From: Erythrobacter rubeus
GTDB lineage: Bacteria; Pseudomonadota; Alphaproteobacteria; Sphingomonadales; Sphingomonadaceae
Direction: 5' to 3'
Assembly: GCF_014705715.1 (NCBI RefSeq)
Contig: NZ_JACXLC010000001.1
Location: 1,098,457 to 1,162,456 of the forward strand
DNA: 64,000 bases
Positions within the stretch are counted from its first letter, which is position 1. Every line of letters begins with the position of its first letter. Below are positions 50,354 to 59,155 of this stretch, piece by piece. Made by a program: the position numbers and the translations under genes. A model generated the notes under the pieces. That model ran no database searches. It saw only the letters and a list, made by a program, of their open reading frames with translations, and was not told the DNA's origin.

Positions 50354-51475
50354 TTGGCGAAACAGCCTGCATCCAAGAAGTCGCCCGCAAAATCCGGCGC
50401 CAAGAAACCAGCAGCGAAAAAACAGGCAGATGCCACCGCAGCGCAGGACGATCCCGATTTTGTTCTGCATTCGCTGCAGGAAGAATTCGACGCCAATAAA
50501 CGCTTCGATGCCGATACCGACCAGATGATGGAATTCTATCGGCAGATGCTGCTCATCCGCCGGTTCGAGGAAAAGGCGGGCCAGCTTTACGGGCTTGGGC
50601 TGATCGGCGGGTTCTGCCACCTGTATATCGGTCAGGAAGCGGTCGCCATCGGCCTGCAAAGTGCGCTGGACGGAGACAAGGACAGCGTCATCACCGGTTA
50701 CCGCGATCACGGCCACATGCTGGCCTATGGGATCGACCCGAAAGTGATCATGGCAGAGCTGACCGGGCGCGAGGCCGGCATTTCCAAGGGGAAGGGCGGC
50801 TCGATGCACATGTTCAGCACCGAGCACAAGTTTTATGGCGGTCACGGTATTGTGGGCGCACAAGTCGCGCTCGGCGGCGGTCTCGCTCTGGCGCATCAGT
50901 ACAATGAAGATGGCGGTCTGTGCCTCGCCTATTTCGGTGACGGTGCGGCGAACCAGGGCCAGGTGTACGAAACCTTCAACATGGCTGCGCTCTGGAACCT
51001 GCCGATCGTATTCGTGGTCGAAGACAACCAGTATGCGATGGGCACCGCGACCAAGCGCTCTTCCGCAGAAACACGCTTCCACCGCCGCGGCACGGCATTC
51101 CGCATTCCGGGCATGGATGTGAACGGCATGGACGTGCTCGAGGTGCGGGCGGCGGCAGAGGTTGCGTTCAAGCATGTGCGCGATGGGAAGGGGCCGGTGC
51201 TGATGGAGCTCAACACCTACCGTTATCGCGGTCATTCAATGTCGGATCCCGCGAAATACCGAACCCGCGAGGAAGTGCAGGATCAGCGCGATCATCACGA
51301 TCCGATCGAACGGCTGAAGAAAACCCTCATCGAAACCGGCAAGACCGAGGAGGAGCTGAAAGCGATCGACAAGGAAATTCGCAAGATTGTGGCTGAATCC
51401 GCTGATTTTGCAGAGAATTCGCCTGAGCCTGCGCCGGAAGAACTCTACACCGATGTTCTGGTGGAGGAGTATTGA
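50354..51475 (+). CDS. pdhA: Pyruvate dehydrogenase E1 component, alpha subunit
   Basis: Thiamine-diphosphate-binding subunit of the heterotetrameric E1, which decarboxylates pyruvate. The 373-residue protein begins with a Lys/Ala-rich tail (about 30 residues) typical of alphaproteobacteria. The ThDP/Mg motif is YFGDGAANQGQVYETFNMAALWNLP with VVEDNQYAMGT, and the phosphorylation-loop region RYRGHSMSDPAKYR is present. The start is TTG 50354 with AGAGGA ten bases upstream; no ATG fits. pdhB follows after three bases. Confidence 0.96.
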   Translation: MAKQPASKKSPAKSGAKKPAAKKQADATAAQDDPDFVLHSLQEEFDANKRFDADTDQMMEFYRQMLLIRRFEEKAGQLYGLGLIGGFCHLYIGQEAVAIGLQSALDGDKDSVITGYRDHGHMLAYGIDPKVIMAELTGREAGISKGKGGSMHMFSTEHKFYGGHGIVGAQVALGGGLALAHQYNEDGGLCLAYFGDGAANQGQVYETFNMAALWNLPIVFVVEDNQYAMGTATKRSSAETRFHRRGTAFRIPGMDVNGMDVLEVRAAAEVAFKHVRDGKGPVLMELNTYRYRGHSMSDPAKYRTREEVQDQRDHHDPIERLKKTLIETGKTEEELKAIDKEIRKIVAESADFAENSPEPAPEELYTDVLVEEY

Positions 51476-51478
51476 TCC

Positions 51479-52861
51479 ATGGCTATCGAACTCAAGATGC
51501 CGGCGCTGTCGCCGACCATGGAGCAGGGCACGCTCGCGAAATGGCTCAAGTCCGAAGGGGACGCGATCGAGCCCGGCGACATCATCGCCGAAATCGAAAC
51601 CGACAAGGCAACGATGGAATTCGAAGCCATCGATGAGGGCGTGTTATCCAAGATCCTGATCAAGGAAGGGACCGAGGACGTGGCAGTCGGCACCGTGATC
51701 GCCCATCTCGAAGGGGAAGGCGAGGAAACCGCTGCTCCCGCGCCGACGCCTGAGCCGGCCGATCCTGTCCCGGGCGAGGGGAAGGACGAAGGCCGAGACG
51801 AGCCGGGCGGTGTGAGTGCACCCGAAAGACCCAAGACCGAGCCAAAATCCGATCCCGACATCCCGGAAGGCACCACCTTCACAAGCACCACGGTGCGCGA
51901 GGCGCTGCGGGATGGGATGGCAGAGGAAATGCGCAGCGATCCGCGCGTTTTCGTGATGGGAGAGGAAGTCGCCGAATATCAGGGCGCCTACAAGGTGACC
52001 CAAGGCCTACTCGAGGAATTCGGTCCCAAGCGGGTGATCGACACCCCGATCACCGAATACGGTTTCGCCGGGGTAGGGACCGGCGCTGCCATGGGCGGTC
52101 TGCGTCCGATTGTTGAATTCATGACTTTCAACTTCGCGATGCAGGCGATCGACCACATCGTGAACTCTGCCGCCAAGACGAATTACATGTCGGGCGGTCA
52201 GATGCGCTGCCCCGTCGTTTTCCGCGGCCCAAACGGCGCGGCCAGCCGCGTCGGCGCTCAGCACAGCCAGAATTATGGTCCGTGGTACGCAAGTGTCCCA
52301 GGCCTGATCGTAATCGCGCCCTATGACAGCGCCGATGCGAAGGGACTGATGAAGGCCGCGATCCGATCGGAAGACCCGGTCGTGTTCCTGGAAAACGAGC
52401 TGGTTTACGGCAAGAGCTTCGATGTCCCCGATCTGGATGACCATGTGCTGCCGATCGGCAAGGCGCGGATCATGCGAGAGGGATCGGACGTCACCATCGT
52501 GAGCTATTCCATTGGCGTTGGCATGGCTCTGGAAGCCGCAGAGACTCTGGCTGGCGAGGGTATCGATGCTGAAGTGATCGACCTGCGCACCTTGCGCCCG
52601 CTAGACAAGCAAGCAGTGCTGACGAGCCTCGCGAAGACCAACCGGCTCGTCATAGCCGAAGAGGGCTGGCCAACCTGCTCGATCGCCAGTGAAATCATCG
52701 CGATCTGCATGGAGGAAGGCTTCGACGATCTCGATGCGCCCGTCCTGCGGGTATGCAATGAAGACGTTCCTCTGCCCTACGCTGCCAACCTCGAAAAGCT
52801 GGCCCTCATCGACGCCGACCGCATCGTCGCGGCGGCGAAGAAGGTCTGCTACGCGGATTAG
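51479..52861 (+). CDS. pdhB: Pyruvate dehydrogenase E1 component, beta subunit with lipoyl domain
   Basis: The 460-residue protein fuses an N-terminal lipoyl domain (residues about 1-78, lipoyl Lys43 in ETDKATMEF) through a Pro/Ala/Glu linker (80-130) to the E1-beta core of about 325 residues ([15 protein letters not shown] onward, transketolase-like). The fusion is known in Zymomonas, Rhizobium and relatives, where E2 also carries lipoyl groups. pdhC and lpd are not adjacent in this window. Its stop is four bases from the convergent tadE-like gene. Confidence 0.97.
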   Translation: MAIELKMPALSPTMEQGTLAKWLKSEGDAIEPGDIIAEIETDKATMEFEAIDEGVLSKILIKEGTEDVAVGTVIAHLEGEGEETAAPAPTPEPADPVPGEGKDEGRDEPGGVSAPERPKTEPKSDPDIPEGTTFTSTTVREALRDGMAEEMRSDPRVFVMGEEVAEYQGAYKVTQGLLEEFGPKRVIDTPITEYGFAGVGTGAAMGGLRPIVEFMTFNFAMQAIDHIVNSAAKTNYMSGGQMRCPVVFRGPNGAASRVGAQHSQNYGPWYASVPGLIVIAPYDSADAKGLMKAAIRSEDPVVFLENELVYGKSFDVPDLDDHVLPIGKARIMREGSDVTIVSYSIGVGMALEAAETLAGEGIDAEVIDLRTLRPLDKQAVLTSLAKTNRLVIAEEGWPTCSIASEIIAICMEEGFDDLDAPVLRVCNEDVPLPYAANLEKLALIDADRIVAAAKKVCYAD

Positions 52862-52865
52862 ACAG

Positions 52866-53510
52866 TCAGTCGCAGTCGTTGGTTGTCAATGACTGTGTAT
52901 TTGTGATGTCCTGGTTAGCCCGTTCGCGAACGTTGAACGCGCTTTCGTACCGGATTTCGCTCGCGTTGTTGATAAATCCGAGATTGATTAGCGGCTGATA
53001 AGTGTATGTCACTTCTACAAACATAACTGCTGTTCCGTCAGCAGCCACGATTTTGTTCCCGGCAGGTCCCAAACCGTCTTCCAGGTCATCGTTGTTTCGA
53101 CCATCGCCCTCTTCACCGTAGGCGGGATCGACATCAAGTTGGCCCATGCAGCGTTGCCAATTGATCATCTGGCCTGCATCACTGCCCGTCTGTTCATTAT
53201 TCTGCAAAGAAGAGAGCACCAAGCGCCCGTTAGCTGCGAAATCGATAGGATCACCAACCGTTCGGGCACCTTCAAATACCTCGTAGATATCGACTTCGTC
53301 GATCGAGGTTTGAACACGCCCGGCGTTGTCGGCAACTGTCAAGGCAATTTGGCTAACGCGCAGATGCGATAGCGCATAATTTGCTAGTTCCAGACAGCCA
53401 AAAATCAGCGTGATGAGAAGGGGGAGGATGAGCGCAAACTCTATGAGCACCACACCTTCGGTTTCATTTTTAAGCTCGCGCACTGAGGCACGTTCAGATC
53501 GCTTTTTCAT
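52866..53510 (-). CDS. TadE-like pseudopilin (second copy)
   Basis: A 214-residue protein with a prepilin-type start: the basic leader is followed by Gly19, then VVLIEF, which fits the TadV-type cleavage rule G/xxxxEF (Glu24 at +5), and a hydrophobic helix. The rest is periplasmic and Asp/Asn-rich. The ATG at 53510 overlaps the preceding stop by four bases; an upstream ATG at 53519 is less likely. Minor pseudopilins of this type help assemble Flp/Tad pili. The base composition is lower in GC than that of nearby housekeeping genes. Confidence 0.85.
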   Translation of the reverse strand: MKKRSERASVRELKNETEGVVLIEFALILPLLITLIFGCLELANYALSHLRVSQIALTVADNAGRVQTSIDEVDIYEVFEGARTVGDPIDFAANGRLVLSSLQNNEQTGSDAGQMINWQRCMGQLDVDPAYGEEGDGRNNDDLEDGLGPAGNKIVAADGTAVMFVEVTYTYQPLINLGFINNASEIRYESAFNVRERANQDITNTQSLTTNDCD

Positions 53511-54127
53511 GATCCGCACTCCACCAAGGGGACCGCCTGATCGCCATATGGCTGATTTCGAACCGCTGCTCGAGCGGTAAGGTTGTAGTTTCCGTCAAAT
53601 CCAAGAAGCGAAGTCATTGGTAGAAGCCTCGGCATTACAACATTGACCTCGTAAAAGACGACATCGTCCGCGCCGCCCAAACCATCACGACCGGCAATTT
53701 CGTCAAATTCGCCGTCACCGTCCAGGTCTTCCCAGCAGTCCTCGCTAGCGTCGAACTCTCCGTTTCCGTTTACGTCAGTGACAAGCTTCTCCGAACGTCC
53801 GACACCGGAAAACTCGTAATAATTTGTCTGTTCGATGGTGTACGTTGCGTTCCGTGCGACCAGGTTGATCCGGTTTTTCAACGCGTTTTCAATCTGTTCC
53901 TCCGGCGTTGCACCAGAGGCACCAAAATCCGGGTTTTGCACGGTGCCGGTCCGCGCGACATCGTTGAGCACGCCTTGCATCTGAACTCGCAAGTAGTTCT
54001 CATACCCGACATCCAGTGCTCCAACGATTAGCACGCAGAACGGAAGTGCGATCAGACCGAATTCTGTCGCGGCAACCCCGCTCCTATCGCGGATTGCATG
54101 AAGGAGTTTCGAAGAAAATCCAATCAT
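53507..54127 (-). CDS. TadE-like pseudopilin with two calcium-type loops
   Basis: A 206-residue protein with a prepilin-type leader: Gly17 then VAATEF (Glu22 at +5) and a hydrophobic helix to about residue 40. Near residues 118-145 two Asp-rich loops occur, DVNGNGEFD and DLDGDGEFDE, which resemble EF-hand or dockerin calcium loops. This is unusual for TadE. It is coupled by four-base overlaps to TadG upstream and the second TadE downstream. A pilus or adhesion function is inferred from the family. Confidence 0.85.
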   Translation of the reverse strand: MIGFSSKLLHAIRDRSGVAATEFGLIALPFCVLIVGALDVGYENYLRVQMQGVLNDVARTGTVQNPDFGASGATPEEQIENALKNRINLVARNATYTIEQTNYYEFSGVGRSEKLVTDVNGNGEFDASEDCWEDLDGDGEFDEIAGRDGLGGADDVVFYEVNVVMPRLLPMTSLLGFDGNYNLTARAAVRNQPYGDQAVPLVECGS

Positions 54128-55656
54128 TGTGTCAACCTCAATCGACCGATTCCCTGTCCAATACGCTCAAACACTGCCTCAAGATTAGAGCCATCGCTGG
54201 TGTAAAAGTGGCCGGTGCTTGTAGCGCACGGCGCGATGTCATCGGTATCGGTTACATCGAAGGCGATGACCCAGATCGTCATCCCCATCCCTCTTGCGGT
54301 GTTGCAGGCAGAAAGGAAACGTTCGGTGTGCAAGCCTCTCAAGGTGCTGTTGCCGCATCCATAGATCCTGCCGGCCGTTCCGGTAATGCGATCCTCTACG
54401 TCTTCAACACCATAGCTAGTGTAAGCGTCATCTTCCGGGCACATTTCGCCATCCGTCAAGAACACGATGTGTTTTGCTACAGGCACACCATTAAACTCTT
54501 CAGGATTATCGCTCGCGAACATCCCCGTCGAAGAAAGAAAGCGCGATGCCCAGATAATGCCGAGATCGTGATAAGTGTTACCAGTTACCGTCGCGGTGGC
54601 CGCGTCGATCGCGTTTTGATAGGCGGCTTCGCCTCCATAGGTTCTGAGCTTTGTCGCTTCAGCCGGACAAACATCGTAATCCTGGGCATGCTGCTGATCG
54701 GGATCGTAGCGGCCCCACTGACGCGCGCGGTCGTTGCCATTGCTAGCGATGAGATCAATGTCGTCCTCAGAAACAGTGGTCCTGATCACGATTGGGTGAT
54801 CGCTTTCGCCGATTGACGGACGCTCTTCAACACAACCTTCACCGCTCTGACGAAAATCTCGGATGTTCTGGCCTGTTGTATTCTCATCCGATGCCCATTT
54901 AGTATCATTGATGTGAATCGGGACCAGCTCGGTTTCGCGATAGGTGCAATCGTCGGGATCGTTCGGCTCGTCATCATCGCCGTTATCGCACTGCAAGTAA
55001 TAGGTTTCGCGCAAGATATCTCGCGTGCGCAGGCGACGGGCGACATTCACCGACATGGAATACGGGATGATGCCGTAACGTGTGCGCGTATTTGCAGCAC
55101 CAGAAAGTGCACGATACAGACCAGCTGCACCGTTACGAAGCATGCTGATCTTTGAGGCACCGCCACCGGACGGCGAATTGTTCATCGAGCCGGTGACGTC
55201 GAGCACCACCATGATGTCGTTATTGCCGTAATCTTGGTCGGCGTTACAAGTGACTGAAATGGGAATCGCGTCATTTCCGAAAATCGCCATCAAAGTAGTC
55301 GGCACTTCGGCATTCGCCGATACTTCGACTGTCGAGGTATTGGTCGCGGACTGCTGAATCGTCACCGAGTTTACCGAAGCTCCGGCAGTCCCATCAGGAA
55401 AGTTGAAATCGAAAAAGCGTTGCCCCTCAACCCGGTCGCTTTCCTCGAAGACGTTGCCGGCCATGGAACGGCGAGCTGCCAGCGCAGCAGAGTCGCAGGC
55501 ATTCTGAAGTTTGGCCTGAGCCAGATATGCGCGGCTCATGTCGAGGCCAGAGCCGATCATGGCAGCGATCGGGAAGATCGCGGCCACTCCGATAACCATT
55601 GCGTTTCCTTTACGGTCTTGACGCAACTTCTTCAGAAATGTGTGGAATGAACCCAT
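54124..55656 (-). CDS. TadG-like protein with von Willebrand factor A domain
   Basis: A 510-residue protein with a TadG-type N-terminus (RKGNAMVIGVAAIFPIAAMIGSGLDMSRAYLAQAKLQNACDSAALAAR). It lacks the +5 glutamate, as is usual for TadG. From about residue 145 a vWA domain starts with MIDAS motif DVTGSM, and later has IVFLTDGEMCPEDD and MTIWVIAFDVTDTD. Several Cys in the insert (CDNGDDDEPNDPDDC) may form disulfides. It is probably anchored in the membrane with the vWA domain outside, taking part in Tad pilus assembly. First gene of the three-gene set. Confidence 0.88.
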   Translation of the reverse strand: MGSFHTFLKKLRQDRKGNAMVIGVAAIFPIAAMIGSGLDMSRAYLAQAKLQNACDSAALAARRSMAGNVFEESDRVEGQRFFDFNFPDGTAGASVNSVTIQQSATNTSTVEVSANAEVPTTLMAIFGNDAIPISVTCNADQDYGNNDIMVVLDVTGSMNNSPSGGGASKISMLRNGAAGLYRALSGAANTRTRYGIIPYSMSVNVARRLRTRDILRETYYLQCDNGDDDEPNDPDDCTYRETELVPIHINDTKWASDENTTGQNIRDFRQSGEGCVEERPSIGESDHPIVIRTTVSEDDIDLIASNGNDRARQWGRYDPDQQHAQDYDVCPAEATKLRTYGGEAAYQNAIDAATATVTGNTYHDLGIIWASRFLSSTGMFASDNPEEFNGVPVAKHIVFLTDGEMCPEDDAYTSYGVEDVEDRITGTAGRIYGCGNSTLRGLHTERFLSACNTARGMGMTIWVIAFDVTDTDDIAPCATSTGHFYTSDGSNLEAVFERIGQGIGRLRLTQ

Positions 55657-55730
55657 TGTGCCCTCGTAGTGTCAATGCAAATCGACGTGTATCGAGGCGG
55701 TTTAGCGCAGCCGTGGTATCCGATCTGTTG

Positions 55731-55772
55731 AACCACATGGTTAGCGAGAAGTTAAAATGGGCACTTTTTAAC
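55731..55772. promoter_or_regulatory. Inverted repeats in the tadG upstream region
   Basis: AACCA-CA-TGGTT (55731-55742) and GTTAAAA-8-TTTTAAC (55751-55772) lie in the 186-bp gap between tadG and the divergent gene at 55843. The stretch is AT-rich compared with the surroundings. Operator function is a guess based on symmetry and position. Confidence 0.35.
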
Positions 55773-55842
55773 TTACCGGTGCTAAACCCTCTCGGACGCG
55801 TATTGACAAGGCACCAAAACTCGGTGCCAGAGCGGCTTCGAA

Positions 55843-56496
55843 ATGACGGACACTGAAGAACACCTGCCGCCGGAGCTGGAGCTCGCATTGGCTTACACGC
55901 CTTCCGCCATCCGACCGGCGATGCGCACCTATTTCGCATTGGACGGGCGGCTCGCGCGGATTCTTTCGGGAACGACCGAGCCGATACTGGGCCAAATGCG
56001 GCTCGCATGGTGGCGCGAAATGCTTGGCAAGCCATCCGCCGAGAGGCCCTCGGGCGATGCGGTCCTCGATGCAATCGGGGAGCATTGGGCAGGAAACGAA
56101 CCTGCGATGGTCCCTGTCATCGACGGCTGGGAAGTGCTGATTGTTTCAGACCAGCTGGCGAGCTCGCAATTGCTGGATTTCGGCAAGGGGCGGGCCTGCG
56201 CATTCCTGCACTTCCTCGGCGATGCCACGGATGACGAGCGAGACCGCGCACAGGCCGCTGGTATTCGCTGGGCGCTGGCGGATGCTGCGCGCCGGGTGTC
56301 GGATGACGCCGAACGGGCGGAGATCGTGCGAACGGCCCTGAATATCCGGGCCGGCGGAAGGTTGCCGCGCGCGCTTAGAGGCCTTGCGGTGCTGGACGCT
56401 CTCGCGATGCGTGCCCTCAAGTCGGGAGGGCGTCCGCTCATGGAAGGGCGAGGCGCGTCGCTTACCGCTCTCAGAGCGGGTATCCTCGGCGCGTAA
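55843..56496 (+). CDS. Squalene/phytoene synthase-family protein (NDUFAF6-like)
   Basis: A 217-residue helical protein of the isoprenyl synthase type. It shows the family stretches FALDGRLARILSGTTEPILGQMRLAWWREML and later ACAFLHFLGDA. The Asp-rich DxxxD magnesium motifs needed for squalene or phytoene formation are not visible, and the protein is shorter than the roughly 280-300 residues usual for the enzymes. It therefore resembles the non-catalytic branch that includes mitochondrial NDUFAF6, an assembly factor of complex I. That function is inference. A hairpin GGCACC/GGTGCC lies 15 bases before the ATG (55810-55828). Confidence 0.75.
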   Translation: MTDTEEHLPPELELALAYTPSAIRPAMRTYFALDGRLARILSGTTEPILGQMRLAWWREMLGKPSAERPSGDAVLDAIGEHWAGNEPAMVPVIDGWEVLIVSDQLASSQLLDFGKGRACAFLHFLGDATDDERDRAQAAGIRWALADAARRVSDDAERAEIVRTALNIRAGGRLPRALRGLAVLDALAMRALKSGGRPLMEGRGASLTALRAGILGA

Positions 56497-56537
56497 TTCC
56501 GTGTTATCACTCGATAATCGAAAGAGCGGAGGGGCCG

Positions 56538-57002
56538 GTGCGCCAGACAATATTGGGGGTTTTTCTTGGGCTGATCTTTGCCGGGGTTGGCGTATTCTGG
56601 TGGCAAGGCACCGCCAAGGTTGAGGCAAACGCCCCGCCGCCGCCGATTGCCGAAGAGCTTGGCCCGTCGCCTGCAATCCTGCCGATCAGCGATCCAGGGG
56701 AAATGACCGGGCCGACGCCGCCCGAGGCAAGCGAGCTTACCCGTGAGGAAAAGCGTTTCTTCCGCTACGATCGCAACCGCGACCGCAAGATCACGCGCAA
56801 CGAGATGCTCTCAAGCCGGTCCGATGGTTTTCGCAAGCTCGATGTCGATGGCAACAACTTACTGACTTTCGAAGAATGGGCAGTGACCACCGTTACTCGC
56901 TTCGATGAGATGGACGCCGATGCCAATGCGGAGCTTTCTCCGGCTGAGTTCGCCACCAGCGCGCCGAAGCCCAAGGCGAGGCGCACCAGCTGCCGCTGCT
57001 GA
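56538..57002 (+). CDS. EF-hand protein anchored by an N-terminal helix
   Basis: A 154-residue protein with an N-terminal hydrophobic helix (about 5-22, uncleaved anchor or signal), a Pro-rich linker (30-65) and three EF-hand-like loops. The loops are D78-N80-D82...E89, D102-D104-N106...E113 and D126-D128-N130...E137. The tail is basic and ends in CRC. It would bind calcium on the periplasmic side. The start is GTG 56538, preceded by GAGCGGAGGGGCC. Its stop is two bases from the convergent trmFO stop. Confidence 0.82.
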   Translation: MRQTILGVFLGLIFAGVGVFWWQGTAKVEANAPPPPIAEELGPSPAILPISDPGEMTGPTPPEASELTREEKRFFRYDRNRDRKITRNEMLSSRSDGFRKLDVDGNNLLTFEEWAVTTVTRFDEMDADANAELSPAEFATSAPKPKARRTSCRC

Positions 57003-57004
57003 AA

Positions 57005-58390
57005 TCAGGCGGGTACGGCCTCGCCAGTCGTTGCAAGCCAGTCTTTCAGATCGCTTTTCGCCCGTGAAGTGTACGCTTCCTTGCGCTGTTTCTTCTTCAC
57101 CTCGTGAAGTGGCGGAAACAGTCCGAAATTGACGTTCATCGGCTGGAAGGTGGACGCCTCGGCATCACCGGTGATGTGGCTGAGCAGTGCGCCGAGAGCA
57201 GTGGTCGCTGGCAAAGGCGTCCAGTCACGCCCAGCCAGCTCGTTCGCGGTCATCATGCCAGCGACGAGACCGATGGCGGCGCTTTCGACATAGCCTTCGC
57301 AGCCTGTGACCTGACCGGCGAAGCGGATATGCGGCGCTGCTTTCAAGCGAAGCTGACGGTCGAGCACCTGCGGCGAGTTCAGAAATGTGTTGCGATGTAG
57401 CCCGCCAAGCCTTGCAAACTCGGCATTTTCAAGGCCGGGAATGGTACGGAAAAGCTCGACCTGCGCGCCGTACTTCATCTTGGTCTGAAAGCCGACCATG
57501 TTCCACAGCGTGCCGAGTTTGTTGTCCTGGCGCAGCTGGACCACGGCATAGGGCCAGCGGCCCTGCGGATGTTCTTCCGTCGTGTCGTAGGGATTGTCGA
57601 GCCCGACGCCCTTCATCGGCCCGTATCGCAGCGTTTCGACCCCGCGCGCGGCCATGACCTCAATCGGCATACACCCATCGAAATAAGGCGTGTCCTTCTC
57701 CCATTCCTTGAAATCGGTCTTTTCCGCGTCGATCAGCCCCTGATGGAATTCAAGGTACTGATCCTTGGTCATTGGGCAGTTGATGTAATCGCCATCCTCG
57801 TTTGAAGCTTCGGTCCGCTTATTCCAGCGCGACTGGATCCAGCATTTAGACATGTCGATGCTGTCGCGGTGGACGATGGGCGCGATTGCATCGAAGAAAG
57901 CGAGCCGCTCTTCCCCGGTCGCCCCGACAATGCTCTGGGCCAATGACTGCGCCGTTAACGGGCCGGTCGCGACAATTGTCAGACCTGCTTCGGGAAGGGC
58001 ATCGACCCGTTCGCGCACAATAGTGATGTTGGGACGCTCTGATAGAGCCCTTTCTACTGCCGCGCTGAACACGTCCCGATCGACCGCCATGGCGCTGCCG
58101 GCGGGCACGCGCGCGGTTTCGCCTGCGCGCATGACGATGCTGTCGAGCTCGCGCATTTCATGGTGGAGCAGGCCGACCGCGTTCTTTGTATCGTCATCGG
58201 AGCGAAAACTGTTCGAGCACACCAGCTCCGCCAACCCATCCGTCTGGTGCGCAGGCGTCATCTCGCCCGATCCGCGCATCTCCGACAGCCGCACTTTCAC
58301 CCCGCGCCGGGCAAGCTGCCACGCGGCTTCGGACCCGGCGAGCCCGCCGCCGATAATATGAACATCGTGGGTAGTTTGGGAGTTGCTCAT
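57005..58390 (-). CDS. trmFO: Methylenetetrahydrofolate-tRNA-(uracil-5-)-methyltransferase
   Basis: Folate- and FAD-dependent enzyme making ribothymidine at position 54 of the tRNA T loop. The protein has 461 residues from the ATG at 58390 ([24 protein letters not shown]), with the FAD dinucleotide motif at 14-23 and [16 protein letters not shown] and [18 protein letters not shown] later. The frame is open 39 codons further upstream, but that part is not conserved and would run under the divergent gene. Confidence 0.96.
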   Translation of the reverse strand: MSNSQTTHDVHIIGGGLAGSEAAWQLARRGVKVRLSEMRGSGEMTPAHQTDGLAELVCSNSFRSDDDTKNAVGLLHHEMRELDSIVMRAGETARVPAGSAMAVDRDVFSAAVERALSERPNITIVRERVDALPEAGLTIVATGPLTAQSLAQSIVGATGEERLAFFDAIAPIVHRDSIDMSKCWIQSRWNKRTEASNEDGDYINCPMTKDQYLEFHQGLIDAEKTDFKEWEKDTPYFDGCMPIEVMAARGVETLRYGPMKGVGLDNPYDTTEEHPQGRWPYAVVQLRQDNKLGTLWNMVGFQTKMKYGAQVELFRTIPGLENAEFARLGGLHRNTFLNSPQVLDRQLRLKAAPHIRFAGQVTGCEGYVESAAIGLVAGMMTANELAGRDWTPLPATTALGALLSHITGDAEASTFQPMNVNFGLFPPLHEVKKKQRKEAYTSRAKSDLKDWLATTGEAVPA

Positions 58391-58480
58391 GGAGCGCGAG
58401 GTAATTGCGTGGTAGCCGAACGGCAAGCCCAATCGGGCATGGTGCACGGTCCAGTCATTCGGGGAGGCGAGGGAAGCAAG

Positions 58481-59131
58481 GTGTCGAAACGCGCATTGAT
58501 CGAACATCGACCATGGCTGCTCGCGAGCGTTGTCGCGGCATGCGCTTACTACTTCCTCTGGAACAATCCGATCGGCGAGCTTTGGCTGTTTCTGCTGAAA
58601 GGGGCAGGGGTTGGGCTGCTGGCTGTCTATGCGTTCAAGCGAACGAACGGGCTTGATGGGGGGATCCTGGTCCTCGCGTTTGCCCTGTCGGCGGCGGCGG
58701 ACACGGTGCTGGAATTGTCATTCGAGGCAGGCGGCGCTCTGTTCTTCGCATCGCATCTTGCTGCGATCGTGCTGTACCTGCGCAATCGCCGGAATCGCAC
58801 GAGTACGAGCCAGAAACTGCTCGCACTGGTGCTTTTGATCGGAGTTCCAGCGATATCCTATCTGCTGAGCGGTGATCCGATGATAGCGATCTACGCCGCC
58901 GCGCTCGGCGCGATGGCGGGTGCTGCATGGATGAGCCGTTTCCCACGCTACCGTGTGGGGATTGGTGCCGTTCTGTTCGTGGTCAGCGACTGGCTCATCT
59001 TCAGCCGTATGGGTGCATTCGACCTCGGCGTGCTACCGGACATTCTGGTCTGGCCGCTTTATTACGCCGGTCAATTGATGATCGCGACCGGCGTGGTGCA
59101 GACGCTGCGCGGCGAACACCCCGCCAGATAG
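58481..59131 (+). CDS. Lysoplasmalogenase-family (YhhN) membrane protein
   Basis: A polytopic protein of 216 residues with about eight hydrophobic spans, matching the YhhN/TMEM86 family, whose eukaryotic member hydrolyses lysoplasmalogen. Visible family features include two acidic membrane sites, [10 protein letters not shown] and VSDWLIF. The start is taken as GTG 58481 with GAGGGAAG upstream; an in-frame ATG at 58439 would add 14 residues. The bacterial substrate is unknown. It ends tail to tail with gyrA. Confidence 0.83.
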   Translation: MSKRALIEHRPWLLASVVAACAYYFLWNNPIGELWLFLLKGAGVGLLAVYAFKRTNGLDGGILVLAFALSAAADTVLELSFEAGGALFFASHLAAIVLYLRNRRNRTSTSQKLLALVLLIGVPAISYLLSGDPMIAIYAAALGAMAGAAWMSRFPRYRVGIGAVLFVVSDWLIFSRMGAFDLGVLPDILVWPLYYAGQLMIATGVVQTLRGEHPAR

Positions 59132-59155
59132 CGGCGGGGCGCCGGGCGCAGTTGG

